Source: Monoplex corrugatus
Lineage: Eukaryota > Mollusca > Gastropoda > Littorinimorpha > Ranellidae
DNA: 64,000 nt
Reading direction: 5' to 3'
Assembly (NCBI GenBank): GCA_030674185.1
Contig: JAPXFY010000015.1
Coordinates: 20,047,280 to 20,111,279 of the forward strand
Shown here piece after piece: positions 1 to 10,643 of this stretch. Below the pieces are notes generated by a model. The model saw only the letters and a program-made list of their open reading frames with translations. It was not told the origin of the DNA and did not search any database. Position 1 is the stretch's first letter. Each line of letters opens with the position of its first letter. A program made the translations under genes and the position numbers.

Positions 1-111
1 GGACTAGAGCCCTTAAAGCGATGGCAGAGGCAGCAGAAAGGAGCTCAAGCTGGATCTGGGCAAGGAGGAACGAAAAAAGTGAACTTCATAAGGATTAAAT
101 TCCCTACAGAT

Positions 112-205
112 GATGTGTGCCCCGTTAGCACATTGGTAAAACCGCGTACCGCAGTTCTGAAGCGCAGAATCGCCCAGGTTCGATCCCCGGCGTGGGAAAA
201 TTTTA
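112..205 (+). repeat. possible tRNA-derived SINE head
   Basis: A box-B-like run (GGTTCGATCCCCGG, about 178-191) lies about 50 bases downstream of a box-A-like stretch (GTTAGCACATTGGTAAAAC, about 124-142), the spacing of a pol III internal promoter. An A-rich stretch follows. The acceptor stem does not pair convincingly, so this is not a functional tRNA. A SINE head is the likeliest reading, but no second copy is visible in the window to confirm it. Confidence 0.35.
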
Positions 206-1084
206 AAAATAAAAAATAAGACAACAGCAGAAGGGCATCCAGGAGTCATGACCTGGATGTGGCCCGGCCCCCCGAGAGTGTAAGGAATTCAGGGCCGAAA
301 CACTTGTCTAAAGGGGGTTACTTCTCTGAAGACCTTCTGTTGTCTAGCTCTCCCTAGAGTTTCTTTCTACCATTACTAAAGCAAAGAAACAGTTTTTTTC
401 ATTTATGATTAGATAGCAGTAGTTTGAAACGAGCCCGCGGTAGTTTGAAACCTGGCCGAGGTAGTAGCTACTGGTTAGAGAGTCTGGCTACTGGAAACAG
501 GAGTCTGTGCTACTGAAAATGGTTTGCTGATGTAGTCAGGTCTGGTGTGTGTATGACAAACTGTCGAGAAATACAAAGACTTCTGATCAAGTGTTCATAC
601 TATTTGATAAATAGTCTTGAACACAAACTGATGTCCCCCTGTCCAAACTTTGGTTATGCCCCAGGCAGGAGACAACCAGGACTGCGGAGATAGTGTGGGG
701 GTGTACTGATTCCCATTGAAGGGGGACCAAGCTGTAATTTCTCTAAAACTACATGATGCTTTTCCTGTAAGAAAAGTCAACGGAAAGCATAAGTTGACTA
801 CCTTCACCCCCTTTAAATGAACTTACAAAACCCATTTCCTCATACACGTCATGTGTTACGTAGGAAAACGTTCGAGTTCTTGGGAGCTGTGTGGACGGAA
901 TTTGTTTCAATTTCTTCTCAGTTACTAAGAAGTGTCTGTTTTGTTCGTCACTGTTAGCGTGTTTGTTTACTAACCTCAGCCACGTGCTTTTCTTTATTTA
1001 GTTTAGCCCCGCCCATGCTTACTACGCATGCGTCCCGATCCATTGGATCGGATGTTACCCCTTTAAGCTCTAAACGCGTTTAAG
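206..1084. other. no recognisable feature
   Basis: Short open frames on both strands lack domain-like composition, repeats and splice logic. I see no transposon end, LTR or simple repeat of note. Confidence 0.5.
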
Positions 1085-1820
1085 CTAACCGCCTCTGACG
1101 TGCATACGCGCCCTGATCTGGTAAACGGAGATGTTTCCTTTCTTTTTTACATCTTTAACAGGCTGTGCACAAAAGAGGCAATCACTGGAAATATCAAACT
1201 TCACCTGTTTGGATCTAAGTACCGGGTTTTTTGGATCTTCAGTGTCCTGAGCCTCTCTCTGTCGTTTAAGATCTCGCTTGATGATGTTTGAGTTGCAATA
1301 CCGCTGACGACAGGCTTTATGTACAATCTGTCCAACGCAGATTTTTTTTTTCTCACCTCTGAAACGGCGTGCATTCAGGAGACCTGCAACACCTTTTTCA
1401 GTCTGCTTCACTGTTTCTTGACAGTTATCATGAAGTGCTTCTCCACACAGCACACACGTGGACTCGGAACTTGTATCTGTTGAAAAGAGAGAGAGACTAC
1501 CTAAGTTGTAACTTCTACGTAAATATTTCAGTTTTATTCTCATCTGACCTACGATGTGTGGTGTGTGTGTGTGTCTGTGTGCGTGTCTGTAACTGTGTAT
1601 GATTATTTTGACGATGGTTGCTGACCATACATTCCAGTGGGAGACTGCGTGGAGGGAAAGTTGTGTAGATTCAGTAAGGTGAAATATAAACCCCATATAC
1701 AGGTCAAAGATTACAAACAGTCTTGTATGTATTCACTTTGTTATGTGCGAAACTTCCACATTTGAATCAGTTCTACTCACCAGATTGGGATTCGCCATTG
1801 CCGGAAGCATTTGCCGCCAT
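1085..1820 (-). pseudogene. element-C family gene, copy A: N-terminal two-exon fragment
   Basis: Exon 1 (1781-1820) starts MAANASG and ends at a GTGAG donor. The acceptor TTTTCAACAG precedes exon 2 (1085-1476), and the phase matches (1 nt + 2 nt make GAT). Exon 2 carries the family's N-terminal finger: CVLC, then a conserved VGQIVHKACRQRYCNS stretch, then CLFC. It matches the corresponding parts of copies at 14.1-16.5, 36.9-43.2 and 48-51 kb. The similarity stops right after the VYQIR motif and the frame ends 8 residues later, so the transposase core, nuclease and CXC parts are absent. A (TG)n tract lies at about 1557-1590. Fragment of a transposon gene; function not retained. Confidence 0.7.
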
Positions 1821-2180
1821 CACTTCGTAGTAGGAAAATGTGAATGGCGCCACTCCATAAAAGGACGATGACGTAGCACGCACATCGCGAGCAGCATAAT
1901 CCAGCTACGGCAGACGGTCGGCGTCAGAATGCAAAATAATGCGTCAGAAATTATTTTATTTTGAAGTTTTCGGTACCTCGCGACATTTACTTTTTTCTAC
2001 TTTTTTGATATGTTATTTGTCATATTTTTCTCTACCCATAGGAACAAATTTGAAAACTATTGCTTTTTGTTCTTAGTGAAATGACCTGATTGGCGGCACA
2101 AAGTTCCAAAGCCTTGAGTTCAGTTTCTGAGTTTTTAATAACTCCAGACAGACGAACTGTACCAGCTGAGAAAACTAAAA
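1821..2180. other. no recognisable feature
   Basis: Unique-looking AT-rich DNA upstream of copy A. The terminal repeat seen in elements C and D (AGGCTA... with an internal TGCAAYA box) was looked for and not found. Confidence 0.4.
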
Positions 2181-3586
2181 CGTCACGGTACACGTCACAG
2201 ATAAAAGAAGGGGGGAAACGTCATGGCATACTCACAGATAAAAGAAAGAAGACTGAAAAAAATGTCACGGCACACGAGAGTGAGAGAGGGAGGGAGAGAG
2301 GTTGGTGCTGGGTTGATAAGAGGGAGAGAGGTTGAGAAGGAGAGAGGGAGGCAGTTACAGTATCCAGGACACGTGAGTGTTTTTTGACAAGAATTGTCGT
2401 CTTTCCTCCAAGTCCTCCAGGTATTCAACAGGGCCACTACTGGTATAGGAAGACGAGGGACAGATTCCAGAAGAAGCAGGCAACCATCACCAATTGTTCC
2501 CCCAAAAAGCACAATAATGTATACAAACTTCCACATTATAAATATGAAACGTAAGACAGGTTCCGCTCACACGGTTGATTTTAAACATTGCATGTATCCC
2601 TGTGAATGAATTTAATACGTATAGTTTGTGCCTGAAACTAAGCGACAAAGAAACAAAAAAGATAAATACCTGACTGAAGGTCTCAGATTCATAATCAGCA
2701 CTGACTGTCTTTAAAAAAACTGGATGTGTCCAAGCTGCTGTGCTCGTGGATGCTGGGGCCAGATGCTAGAGGGCTCTTGTCCTGATGATAACATATAATG
2801 TAAGCATTTTTTTTTTATTCCTTTCATTACTTTATTAAAACAACAAACAAACGAATGAAAACAGAAAAGTGTGTGTGAATGTCATATGTTTCTTTGAAAT
2901 AGATGTAAATGTACTCATTTAATGATACAGCTTTCTGTGTACATTATTAAATGACATGTGACTGAAACATAGTCCGCTTTAAATGAACTGAGCATACTTT
3001 CAGTAATCAGGTAAATAGGTGTAACAAATGTTTATTTCAATTTTAGTCATGGAAAGAAACAGAAACACTATACCTTGCTAGAGGTCTCGCACTCAGGCTT
3101 CAGTGTATTATCCAGCCACTCGATATACTTTTGAACCTGATGCAGCAGGGTCTGTCTTCTGTCTTTTGGCTGGAGGGCTCTTGTCCTGAAAACGATTCTT
3201 TTCTCAAATGTCAATGTCTTCATAAGTTCCACTTAAGCAAATGTATATGTGATATTCTGTCTCTAGTGTACATGTATTCATGTGAGAGATACAGTTATGA
3301 AGACTTCATGCATTAAAACCACCTCTCCCATTTAAAATTCCAAACCCCAAATATGTGATGAGAATAATAAATAGCCTATGTCGGCCTACATATATAGCAA
3401 ACCTATAGTAATAAAGTTTTCTTTTCAAACACAAACAATATGTATACAAACATGAATTATTGCACAGCAGCACACGACCAGTAGATCGAAGTGCCAGTGC
3501 ATATATTATGACAATTGTTTAAGACCTGTGGAACAGGGAAGTCAAGTGAAAAAGTCAAGTGAGACAAAAGCACTACACGGCAGATT

Positions 3587-3889
3587 CCTTAAAGGAGCTC
3601 TTCCGAGACGTCCCTCCTGATGCAATTTTCCAGTTTTTACAAGAGATCAATAGATTTCACTTGATGTAATTTTACATGTTTTTCTTTAATGGCATTTTAG
3701 ATTTGCAAGGTTGACGGTGAGCATGGTTTTTATCTGTTGTTGTTTTTATCTTAACGGCTGTTCTTTCTTTTTGAGTGGTGTTGCCCTGATATGGCTTAGT
3801 GGCGCTGGAAGCGTGTAATTGGTGGTGTTAGCCCTGATATGGCTCTAGTGGTCGGCTGGGACTATAAGCAATATGAATTGAATTGAATT
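3587..3889 (+). mobile_element. 5'-truncated LINE 3' end, copy 1
   Basis: A short reading frame (ELFRDVPPDAIFQFLQEINR, then stop) looks like the C-terminus of a LINE reverse transcriptase. A 3' UTR follows with the recurring motif GTTAGCCCTGATATGGCTC and ends in GAATT repeats, a typical LINE microsatellite tail. Related 3' ends on the same strand lie at 6255, 29962, 35214 and 60590. Part of the motif is duplicated in a degenerate form at 3776-3800. The clade (CR1/L2-like) is inferred only from the tail-end organisation. Confidence 0.65.
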
Positions 3890-5312
3890 GTATAGCACTC
3901 CTTGCATCCCCTCTGTGAAGATACTTCAGTGCGTGGTTTCTTGCTGGAAAACGTCTTCTCTGATTTAGGCTTGTCTAAACGATGGATCTCCGACATATAT
4001 TCATCCTGCAAATGCTGCACTTTCCTGTTCAGATCTATCAGTGTGTGATGCTCAACTGATCTTGGACTATGAGTGGTAAGTTGTGGATGATCTGCATGGA
4101 AGTGACCATCTTCCAGTTGTCTTAACGAGTCCAAGCGTTGGACATTAGTCTTTATAGTAGCGTTTGTTTTTTCGCAGGGCTGACTAGGATTTGTTTGCAA
4201 GGGCTGTTCGGAGTGATTTGGAGGAAGAAAGGGTCCTGCAAAGTCTAACACAAGTCATCCTGAGTTGTGCCAAACAAGCAATTCCCACATCGTCAGAGAA
4301 AGCGCACGTGCCTAAAACACCATGGTTTGCTTCAGAATATTTACACACTGTGTCCAGCTGGCGGTCGCTGGTTACTTTGGTGACAACGTCGCCTCTTTTG
4401 ACGAAGACATCTCCGTCATAGACCCAGGTGTCCTGGAGCACCGCGTCCCGTTTCAGCTTCCTTGCCCTGGCAGCTAGCTAAGCTCTCAGTCACGCCAGAT
4501 TGTTATTGATGTAGATCCTGTCATCAGACCGCGGGACAGGAAGGGCAGCCGCTATGGCAGCGGAGGATGGAGCCGGTGGAGCTGAGTAACCGGCCATACT
4601 GAAGCTGATGGAGGAGGCTGACTTATTCGTCAGCCCTCTACGAGGTCTCATCAATGCGCTCTTGTAGCAGTACCTTGTGAATTTTACTATGATTGGCCAA
4701 CATGATGGACCCCCGTGTCTCCCTAACCGGTCAGTCATCTCCTCTGTCACGTCTACTTCCAGGGCCTCACCTATCCTCTGCACACTATTGGTGTCCTCCT
4801 TCACAGAGGCATCGGCTGGCTCAGGAATCCCACTGATCCTGACGCTATTTCTCATGGTGTACAGCTCCTGGGAGTCTAGCCTGTTGCTGAGATCACTAAT
4901 CACATCTCCTTCTCCTTCAAAGTTTGTGTAGGCCAGGAATCTTGTCCTTAAGAGATTGAGTGAAGGCCGAGGATAATACGTTTTGGATCTCTGGATCCTT
5001 AAGAGCCTCCTTAAGACTGTCCTTGATGCTCATACTGGCTTCTATAATGATGGGTCTATCCTCAGACTGATTCTCCAGCCCACTTCCAATAGATGTGCTA
5101 CACAGTGCAGAGTCAGCGGCGATGGTTATACATTCGTCTAGGTGAAAGTTCAGGGAAGAACTAGTAGTATCATGAAATGAATAATCTGATTCACCAGCAC
5201 CTTCAACATTAATGCATCTACGTTTGTCGACGTCCTTGTCACTTAAAGGGCTGACTTCGGATCTGCCTCGTTTGGTACTCTGATAGTTGTCATCGGACAT
5301 AGTTTCAATCAC
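3890..5312 (-). pseudogene. non-LTR retrotransposon ORF1-like gene, copy 1
   Basis: Three frames in series on the minus strand. MIETMSDDNYQ starts at about 5312. A heptad-like stretch with LSNRLDSQEL leads to RNSVRISGIPEPADASVKED. The last block has DDRIYINNNLA and LQDTWVYDGDVFVKRGD. The order basic/acidic N-terminus, coiled coil, RRM-like segment, C-terminal domain is that of L1-type ORF1 proteins (Transposase_22), which are RNA-binding chaperones. At least two frame breaks (about 4917 and 4490) disable it. Copy 2 at 30421-31523 plus 34188-34494 has the same organisation. No matching ORF2 lies next to it. Confidence 0.6.
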
Positions 5313-5942
5313 TTTTTTTGATGGTCACTTTTTATGTAGCCAAGGTATCATGATGAAGCTACAATAAGTTGGATGAGGAAGTTACATGAGAAAGTTTAGA
5401 TGTTCTTGAAATAACAGGATACTCCTCACAAAAGGATGCACCTCACACAAAAAATAAGCTTTATGAGGACTGATTTCAAGTATACCTGTGGCACTGTCTG
5501 TAAGTGTAAACAAACATAAACTCAACTTGTCAGTCAAAGTTAGTTATCTACCAGTTTAATGACAAAGTCACATACCTCCTAAGACTACAGCAGTCGAAAT
5601 AGCTCACTGATGACTACTATTATACACATGAAACATTAATTACACTCAACACAGTAGAGAAACATTAGTTAAACCAAGAAATACATTATGTGATGTTAGG
5701 AAAAAAATGAGAAAGCACCATTTCGAACACTCTGTATCCATATTTTATTTACAGCCTACATTGAACTGAAATGAATCTACAATGTCACATGTATTTTTTC
5801 TCTTTAGGTGGAGTTATCTGTGGCAGAGGGGATTCTAAGTCCAACTGCTGTCTCATTTAGACAGTTATCTTCTGCTGTCACTTCTATTTCCATGCCCTCT
5901 GAATGAGTGTCATTCAGTCTGTTCACTGTTGCATGAACTTCC

Positions 5943-7650
5943 TTGCTCCCCTGCTTCCCATGTTATTCCAGGCCAAATCCAAAAGATCTGATCCGTGGGA
6001 CACAATGCATGCCATATGCTGTGGAGACCTCATCAAGATGTTTTATCAAGCTGACCAGCTCTTGCTCTTGCGCAGCTAGTCCGTCAATGACGTCAGCAAA
6101 ACGCAAGTTTGTGGTTGTTCTACCTCCGATGCTCCTCGTGGTCTTCAAGTGCGTCAGCCATTATTCTCTCTAAGAAGATGTTATAGAGAGTGGGGAAGAA
6201 CAGGCATCCTTGGCGTACTCCAACTGTGGTTCGGAACCATTCTCCTATGTTGTTAAAGGAACTCTTCCGAGACGTCCTTCCTGATGCAATATTCCAGTTT
6301 TTACAAGAGATCAATAGATTTCACTAGATGTAATTTTACGTGTTTTTCTTTAATGGCATTTTAGATATGCAAGGTTGACGGTGAGCATGGTTTTTATCTG
6401 TTTATCTTAACGGGTTGTTCTTTTCTTTTTGACGTGGTGTTAGCCCTGATATGGCTCTAGTGGTCGGCTGGGCTATAAGCAATATGAATTGAATTGAATT
6501 GAATTGGCATTGTTCTTCAATCCATGTCTCCTTTGCTTTCCTCATGCCTTCTTTAACTTGCTGATTGGCTTCTCTGTATAGTTTAGCTCCTTCATCCGTA
6601 CTCTTCTTTTGCTTTAGTTCTCTGCATTTATCGCTTAGCTTTAGTACTTCTTCCGTGACCCAGGTATCTTTGTTGGTCGGTGTTTTCCAAGGATGTCGTT
6701 GGCTGCTTTGGTCACGGCAGTGTTGAATTTGTTGATCAGAGTGTCTACTTCGGTGTCCCGATTGTCAAGGACGAGGAGAGGAGCAAACTTCCCTCCTATC
6801 GTTGCTTGGAAGTTTTCAACTATGTTGGGATCTTTGAGCTTCTCAAGATTGAACTTGATTCTTATGTTGCCCTGTTTCATCATCCTCTAGAGGTGGAGTT
6901 TGAAGGTCATCATTACAAGCTCATGATCACTTTCAATGTCCGCTCCTGGAAAGCTCCTGGTCTTTGTGATGTTAACACTTGACTGGAAGCGTCTTTTAAC
7001 CATGATGTAATCGATCTGACAGTGGTATTTTTCTCCTGGGCTGTGCCATGTCCAGCGTCTAGATGGTTTGTGTGGACCAAACGTGTTCACCACCTTCAGG
7101 TCGTTGTAACTGGCGAATTCTAGGAGCCTCAAACCTCTTTCGGTGGTCTCAGGGTTGAAGTATTGGCCACATATCCCTTTCCAGTTATTGCGTTCATCCT
7201 CTCCAATCTTCGCATTCCAGTCGCCCTGCACTATAATGATGTCTTTGGCGTCTGATCTACGATTTCCAGCAGTTGATCATAGAAGTCTTCGACAGCCTCG
7301 TCATCATAGTCAGTTGTTGGGGCATAAGCTTTGATGATGGTGATGTTAAAAGGTGAAGCCTCCAGGCGAATGGTAATGAGTCTGCTAGAGACTGGTCGGC
7401 ATCCCATGATGGCATTCACAGTGTCTTTGTGAATGAGGAATCCAACTCCATGCTCATGTTTGTCTTCACTGCCACTGAAGTAGAGTTTGTGGCCTTCTGG
7501 GGTAGACGTTTCTCCGAGGTTTTTCCATTGTACCTCACAGAGCCCAAGGGCGTTCCATCGGTATCTCTTCATTTCATGTGTTAGTTCTGCAACTTTTCCT
7601 GCTGCTCTCAGCGATCTCACATTCCAGATGCCGATAGTAATATTGTTTCT
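5943..7650 (-). pseudogene. RTE-like LINE, endonuclease plus reverse transcriptase remnants
   Basis: Minus-strand reading starts near 7640 with IGIWNVRSLRAAGK, the opening of an apurinic-type endonuclease. It continues through HEHGVGFLIHKD, VQGDWNAKIGED and QIDYIMVKRRFQSS to SFPGADIESDHELVMM at about 6900. This is the protein often labelled 'craniofacial development protein 2-like' in invertebrate genomes, an RTE-type endonuclease. The linker follows at 6510-6690 (KDTWVTEEVLKLSDKC). After a LINE insertion the reverse transcriptase resumes at 5963-6250 (TTVGVRQGC, then LRFADVIDGLA, with the catalytic FADD motif changed to FADV). Several frameshifts and a missing middle make it dead. Confidence 0.8.
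6255..6506 (+). mobile_element. 5'-truncated LINE 3' end, copy 2
   Basis: Same unit as at 3587: ELFRDV-type C-terminal codons, the 3' UTR and three GAATT tail units. It splits the RTE-like LINE. The RTE sequence on either side is not contiguous in protein terms, so insertion was accompanied by a deletion, or used an already deleted copy. Confidence 0.7.
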
Positions 7651-7925
7651 TGTATGTAGGGATTTTGGTCCATATTATACTTATTTCTAATAAAACACTC
7701 TTCTTCCATTGTGAAACGGAAAACCTTTCTTCCATTGTGAAACGGAAAACCTTTAGGCTGCGGCCATAGTAAACCCGGCCGTCCAGAGTTTTGACGGCCG
7801 TCTCTTTAGCCGGTAGAACGGGTCCGTCAAAGTGGCCATAGTAAACCCGGCTTTCCGGAGTTTTGACGGCCGTCTCTTGCTGAGGCCAAGTGCGGTCAAG
7901 GGAAATGCGAGTAGTCACTATCAAA

Positions 7926-8224
7926 ATGGCGCGGACGAAACAGAACAGATCGTTGTTGTTGCTGTGGTGGTGGTGGAGGAAGAAAAGAGGGAGCCTACGA
8001 TGTTTCGCTGTTCATCCTATCAACAGATGGAGACACATGTATGGAGAATATCACCATCTGATGCCCCAACTGCGCAATCACTCAGAGAAGTTTCATCAGT
8101 ACCTCAGAATGACACCTCATTCTTTTGATCATCTTCTTGAACTCTGTGCACCTGATCTTCGAGAAAAGTCAACTAACTTCTGCCGAGCAGTTCCACCGGA
8201 AGAACGACTTGTTGTTACACTGAG
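7926..8224 (+). CDS. PIF/Harbinger transposase, first exon only
   Basis: Starts MARTKQNRS and ends VTLR at a GTAACC donor. The core GEYHHLMPQLRNHSEKFHQY followed by LRMTPHSFDHLLEL aligns with the first exon of Harbinger B at 53257 (GEYHHLVQELHFHPAKFQQY, FRMTEERFDYILEL). Length (299 against 302 nt) and end phase agree. In the family this is the helical N-terminal region ahead of the DDE_Tnp_4 nuclease. The expected second exon is not found downstream; a Ginger-like element lies 33 bp into the intron. It is a broken gene with an intact first exon. Confidence 0.75.
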
Positions 8225-8279
8225 GTAACCATTTGAATTTTTTTTCTGTATGTATATGTTACAGTCAGACTGTGAAATC

Positions 8280-8419
8280 AGTCATTTCGTGAAATGACTA
8301 AAATTTTCAGTCATTTCATGAACTGACTGTGAGGGTCAGTCGTTTCACGAAATGACTAAAATTCCTAGTCATTTCATGAAATGACTGAAATTAATGGTCA
8401 GACATTTCATGAAATGACT
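8280..8419. repeat. left terminal palindrome array of Ginger-1
   Basis: Five 20-bp palindromes of the form AGTCATTTC-NN-GAAATGACT start at 8280, 8309, 8338, 8367 and 8400. The first four are spaced exactly 29 bp. The first begins 23 bp inside the element end. Probable transposase-binding sites (inference). Confidence 0.8.
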
Positions 8420-8440
8420 GAAAATTTTGTATATGATTGG

Positions 8441-8728
8441 ATAGAATTAAAACCTACACCACACACACACACACACTCACACACAAAAACCTTTTAAAAT
8501 TAAAATTAAAAACCTTTTATTGATACTAATGATACGTATAAAGTTGATATAGTAAGAGCAAAACATGTTATTGTGTATAGAATTAAAACATACACCAGAC
8601 ACACACGCACACACACATACACATTAGGGATAGAATTAAAAACCTTTTAAAATTAAAATTAATTATAAAATTAATGATAATAATGATACTTATAAAGTTG
8701 ATATAGTAAGAGCAAAACATGTTATTGT
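8441..8728. repeat. direct duplication with CA tracts in Ginger-1
   Basis: Two tandem copies of about 140 bp (about 8446-8577 and 8578-8728). Each has ATAGAATTAAAAC, a (CA)n tract, and the block AAAGTTGATATAGTAAGAGC. They lie between the left terminal repeat and the transposase stop codon. Confidence 0.75.
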
Positions 8729-8752
8729 GATATCACATCAACACATAGAGTC

Positions 8753-10399
8753 TTATTTGTTAGAACAGCTCAAACTGTTGTGACATCGGCTGTTGCAGAG
8801 AAGTCGCGCCTTAAAACACTTGCATCTCTTCGTTTGACATTTAGCCGGACCATTACACGAGCATTTCACGAAACCTTGTCCTCCACTTATCGACATTTGA
8901 ATCACAGCCTGTCTTAGAGAAATTTCAGTGTCCTGGTTGATGTCATTCTCGCTCAGAAGCTGTTCGGGACAAACGTCAAACTGATTACGGGAATATCTGC
9001 CTTTGAGAACACCACTCCTTGTAGCTATTCTGTAGTTGTTATTGTCATCGCGACTCACAATAACACCAAGAATGTTTCGCGGATCACCACGTCCTCGATC
9101 CACTAATGGAATTGGCACAGCAACATTGTTTCCTATTTCGCCAGCAACAAGTTCAACTCTGCTACGCTTAACCATTCGTTCTGCTTGGACAGTTTGTGAT
9201 GCACTAGCTGCCAATCGCTGGTTGATAATGTCGGATTGTCGTTGGTCAAGTTGGTCAGTTGTAGGAGGCTGATTGGCTGGCGATGTCTCAGGCTGTTGCT
9301 CGTCGGTCGATGGTTGCGGTACTGACTCGTCACTTCTGGATGGTGGTGTTTCTTCGAATTGTGTCGTTTCTGGTGGAACTAGAGTTGCAAGCAAATCTTG
9401 TTCTGTCTCTAGTCGGCTGATCACTTCGGTTGGTAGTGACGTTGAAGTTAGTCCAACACGAGCACTGGTCCCAAACATTGCAGTATAAGGGCTTCTGTTG
9501 ATTCCAGCGTGATGCGAAGAATTCTTTGCGAACTGAACGAATTTGATGCCCATTGTCCAATCTGTTGAGTTGTTATCTGCCATCCAGGCCACAAGCATGT
9601 CTTTGATATCGCTGTTGGCTCTCTCAACTGAACCCTGACTCTGAGGATGTCTGGGTTTGCCATGAACGATCTTCAGGCCGGGCCACAGGGTCGCAAGTTC
9701 TGTAATTATGGCAGCGGTAAACTCCGAACCATTATCCGATTGGAGAACAACTGGTGCGCCTATCAGAAGGAAGATGTCAGCAAGCTGGAAGGCTACCTCA
9801 GTGGCTCGTTTGGATGTAAGTGGTCGCAGAATGCAGAACTTGGTCAAATGGTCTTGATACACCATGATCCATTTGAAACTGTTGTGGCTCATGGATTGCA
9901 TGTCCATCAGGTCAATCTGTCCTCTGGATGCAAACTCGGTCGTCAGTATCGGTTTCACAACCACTCCCTTGGTCATGGGACGTTTTCTCTTTTTCTGGCA
10001 TTCCTGGCACAATGACTTGAATAGTTCGACATCATCTCTCAAAATATTGGCATACTTCACAGATAGTTCCTTCATCATTCTATCTCTACCACCATGACCA
10101 GTTGCAACATGGGCTTTCTTGATGACGTCGAATGTGTCTTCTATGCTGGCGTAGTAGACTGGAAGTTCGTCGGGTGTCTGGCGTTTCTTTATAAGTTTCT
10201 GCACATCACCACATTCAAGAATTTCATACTTGTTAAGTAGATAATATTCGTGGCGGGACTTGGTCTTTGATGACTCACTGGCAGCCTTGATCTCTTCAAT
10301 TGTCTTGTAGTAAACATCCTTTGGAATAAGATTCTTTGGACATTTATTGTACTTCTCAAGCAAGTCATTACGAAATCTCAACTCTATACTGTCTGACAT
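8753..10399 (-). CDS. Ginger-like transposase with integrase core and C-terminal CXC domain
   Basis: A single 548-residue frame. An HHCC-type finger is visible (H97, H102, C131, C134). The DDE catalytic triad of a retroviral-type integrase fold (rve) lies in QIDLMDMQS (D163 or D166), LQSDNGSEF (D222) and SQGSVERANSD (E259), giving the DD35-36E spacing. A proline/glutamine-rich linker (about 350-395) follows, then a conserved IPLVDRGRGDPRNILG block (about 430-450). The protein ends in a cysteine-rich tail of tesmin/CXC type (KCSCNGPAKC...RCKCFKARLLC...C, about 510-545). Predicted proteins of this layout are often named KRAB-A domain-containing protein 2-like. It would cut and join its own ends. 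No intron, unlike the homologue at 20.4-22.6 kb. Confidence 0.85.
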   Translation of the reverse strand: MSDSIELRFRNDLLEKYNKCPKNLIPKDVYYKTIEEIKAASESSKTKSRHEYYLLNKYEILECGDVQKLIKKRQTPDELPVYYASIEDTFDVIKKAHVATGHGGRDRMMKELSVKYANILRDDVELFKSLCQECQKKRKRPMTKGVVVKPILTTEFASRGQIDLMDMQSMSHNSFKWIMVYQDHLTKFCILRPLTSKRATEVAFQLADIFLLIGAPVVLQSDNGSEFTAAIITELATLWPGLKIVHGKPRHPQSQGSVERANSDIKDMLVAWMADNNSTDWTMGIKFVQFAKNSSHHAGINRSPYTAMFGTSARVGLTSTSLPTEVISRLETEQDLLATLVPPETTQFEETPPSRSDESVPQPSTDEQQPETSPANQPPTTDQLDQRQSDIINQRLAASASQTVQAERMVKRSRVELVAGEIGNNVAVPIPLVDRGRGDPRNILGVIVSRDDNNNYRIATRSGVLKGRYSRNQFDVCPEQLLSENDINQDTEISLRQAVIQMSISGGQGFVKCSCNGPAKCQTKRCKCFKARLLCNSRCHNSLSCSNK

Positions 10400-10403
10400 T
10401 TTT

Positions 10404-10440
10404 ATTGTCGTGACTCACAATAACACCAAGAATGTTTCGC
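10404..10440 (+). repeat. short duplicate of transposase coding sequence upstream of its start
   Basis: GACTCACAATAACACCAAGA followed by ATGTTTCGC just upstream of the Ginger-1 start codon repeats internal coding sequence at about 9051-9079. It looks like filler DNA copied in during repair (inference). Confidence 0.6.
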
Positions 10441-10643
10441 TTAACAGTCGCATGTGCACGAGAGCAGGAAGCGTGCTAATTCCTGATAGGAAAGCTCGCG
10501 CTCAAGGTGTGAAAGCCACGAGCTAGCAAACAAGCCGGCACGAGCAGCGGCGTGGTGGGCACTCAACAACTGCTGACAGCGAATGCAAGTTACACAAGTT
10601 GACTGAAATCAGTCAGACTGTGAATAAAATGTAACTAAATTTT

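Larger units (their letters stand above)
2180..6026. repeat. duplicated segment, copy 1
   Basis: From the purine-rich GAGAGAGGGAGGGAGAG stretch (about 2280) to the RTE fragment at about 6026 this segment is near-identical, in the same order and strand, to 27.73-35.21 kb. Copy 1 lacks three things present in copy 2: a Penelope-like insert after about 2545, extra tandem units of a LINE 3' end at about 3889, and a piggyBac element at the TTAA of 4999-5002. Copy 1 therefore preserves the empty sites. Parts without a named gene (2180-3586 and 5313-5942) contain no coding signal that I can support. Confidence 0.8.

Noticed and set aside
121..191. A tRNA gene
   Set aside because: Box A and B are present, but the acceptor and anticodon stems do not form; at most a SINE head.
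1100..1291. Plus-strand open frame over copy A
   Set aside because: Antisense shadow of the finger-containing exon.
8280..8419. Regularly spaced palindromes resembling a CRISPR array
   Set aside because: They lie in transposon terminal inverted repeats, are mirrored at the other end, have 9-bp 'spacers' that are not unique, and the DNA is eukaryotic.
9036..9272. Plus-strand frames opposite the Ginger-1 transposase
   Set aside because: Shadows of the minus-strand gene; no domain and no splice or start context.
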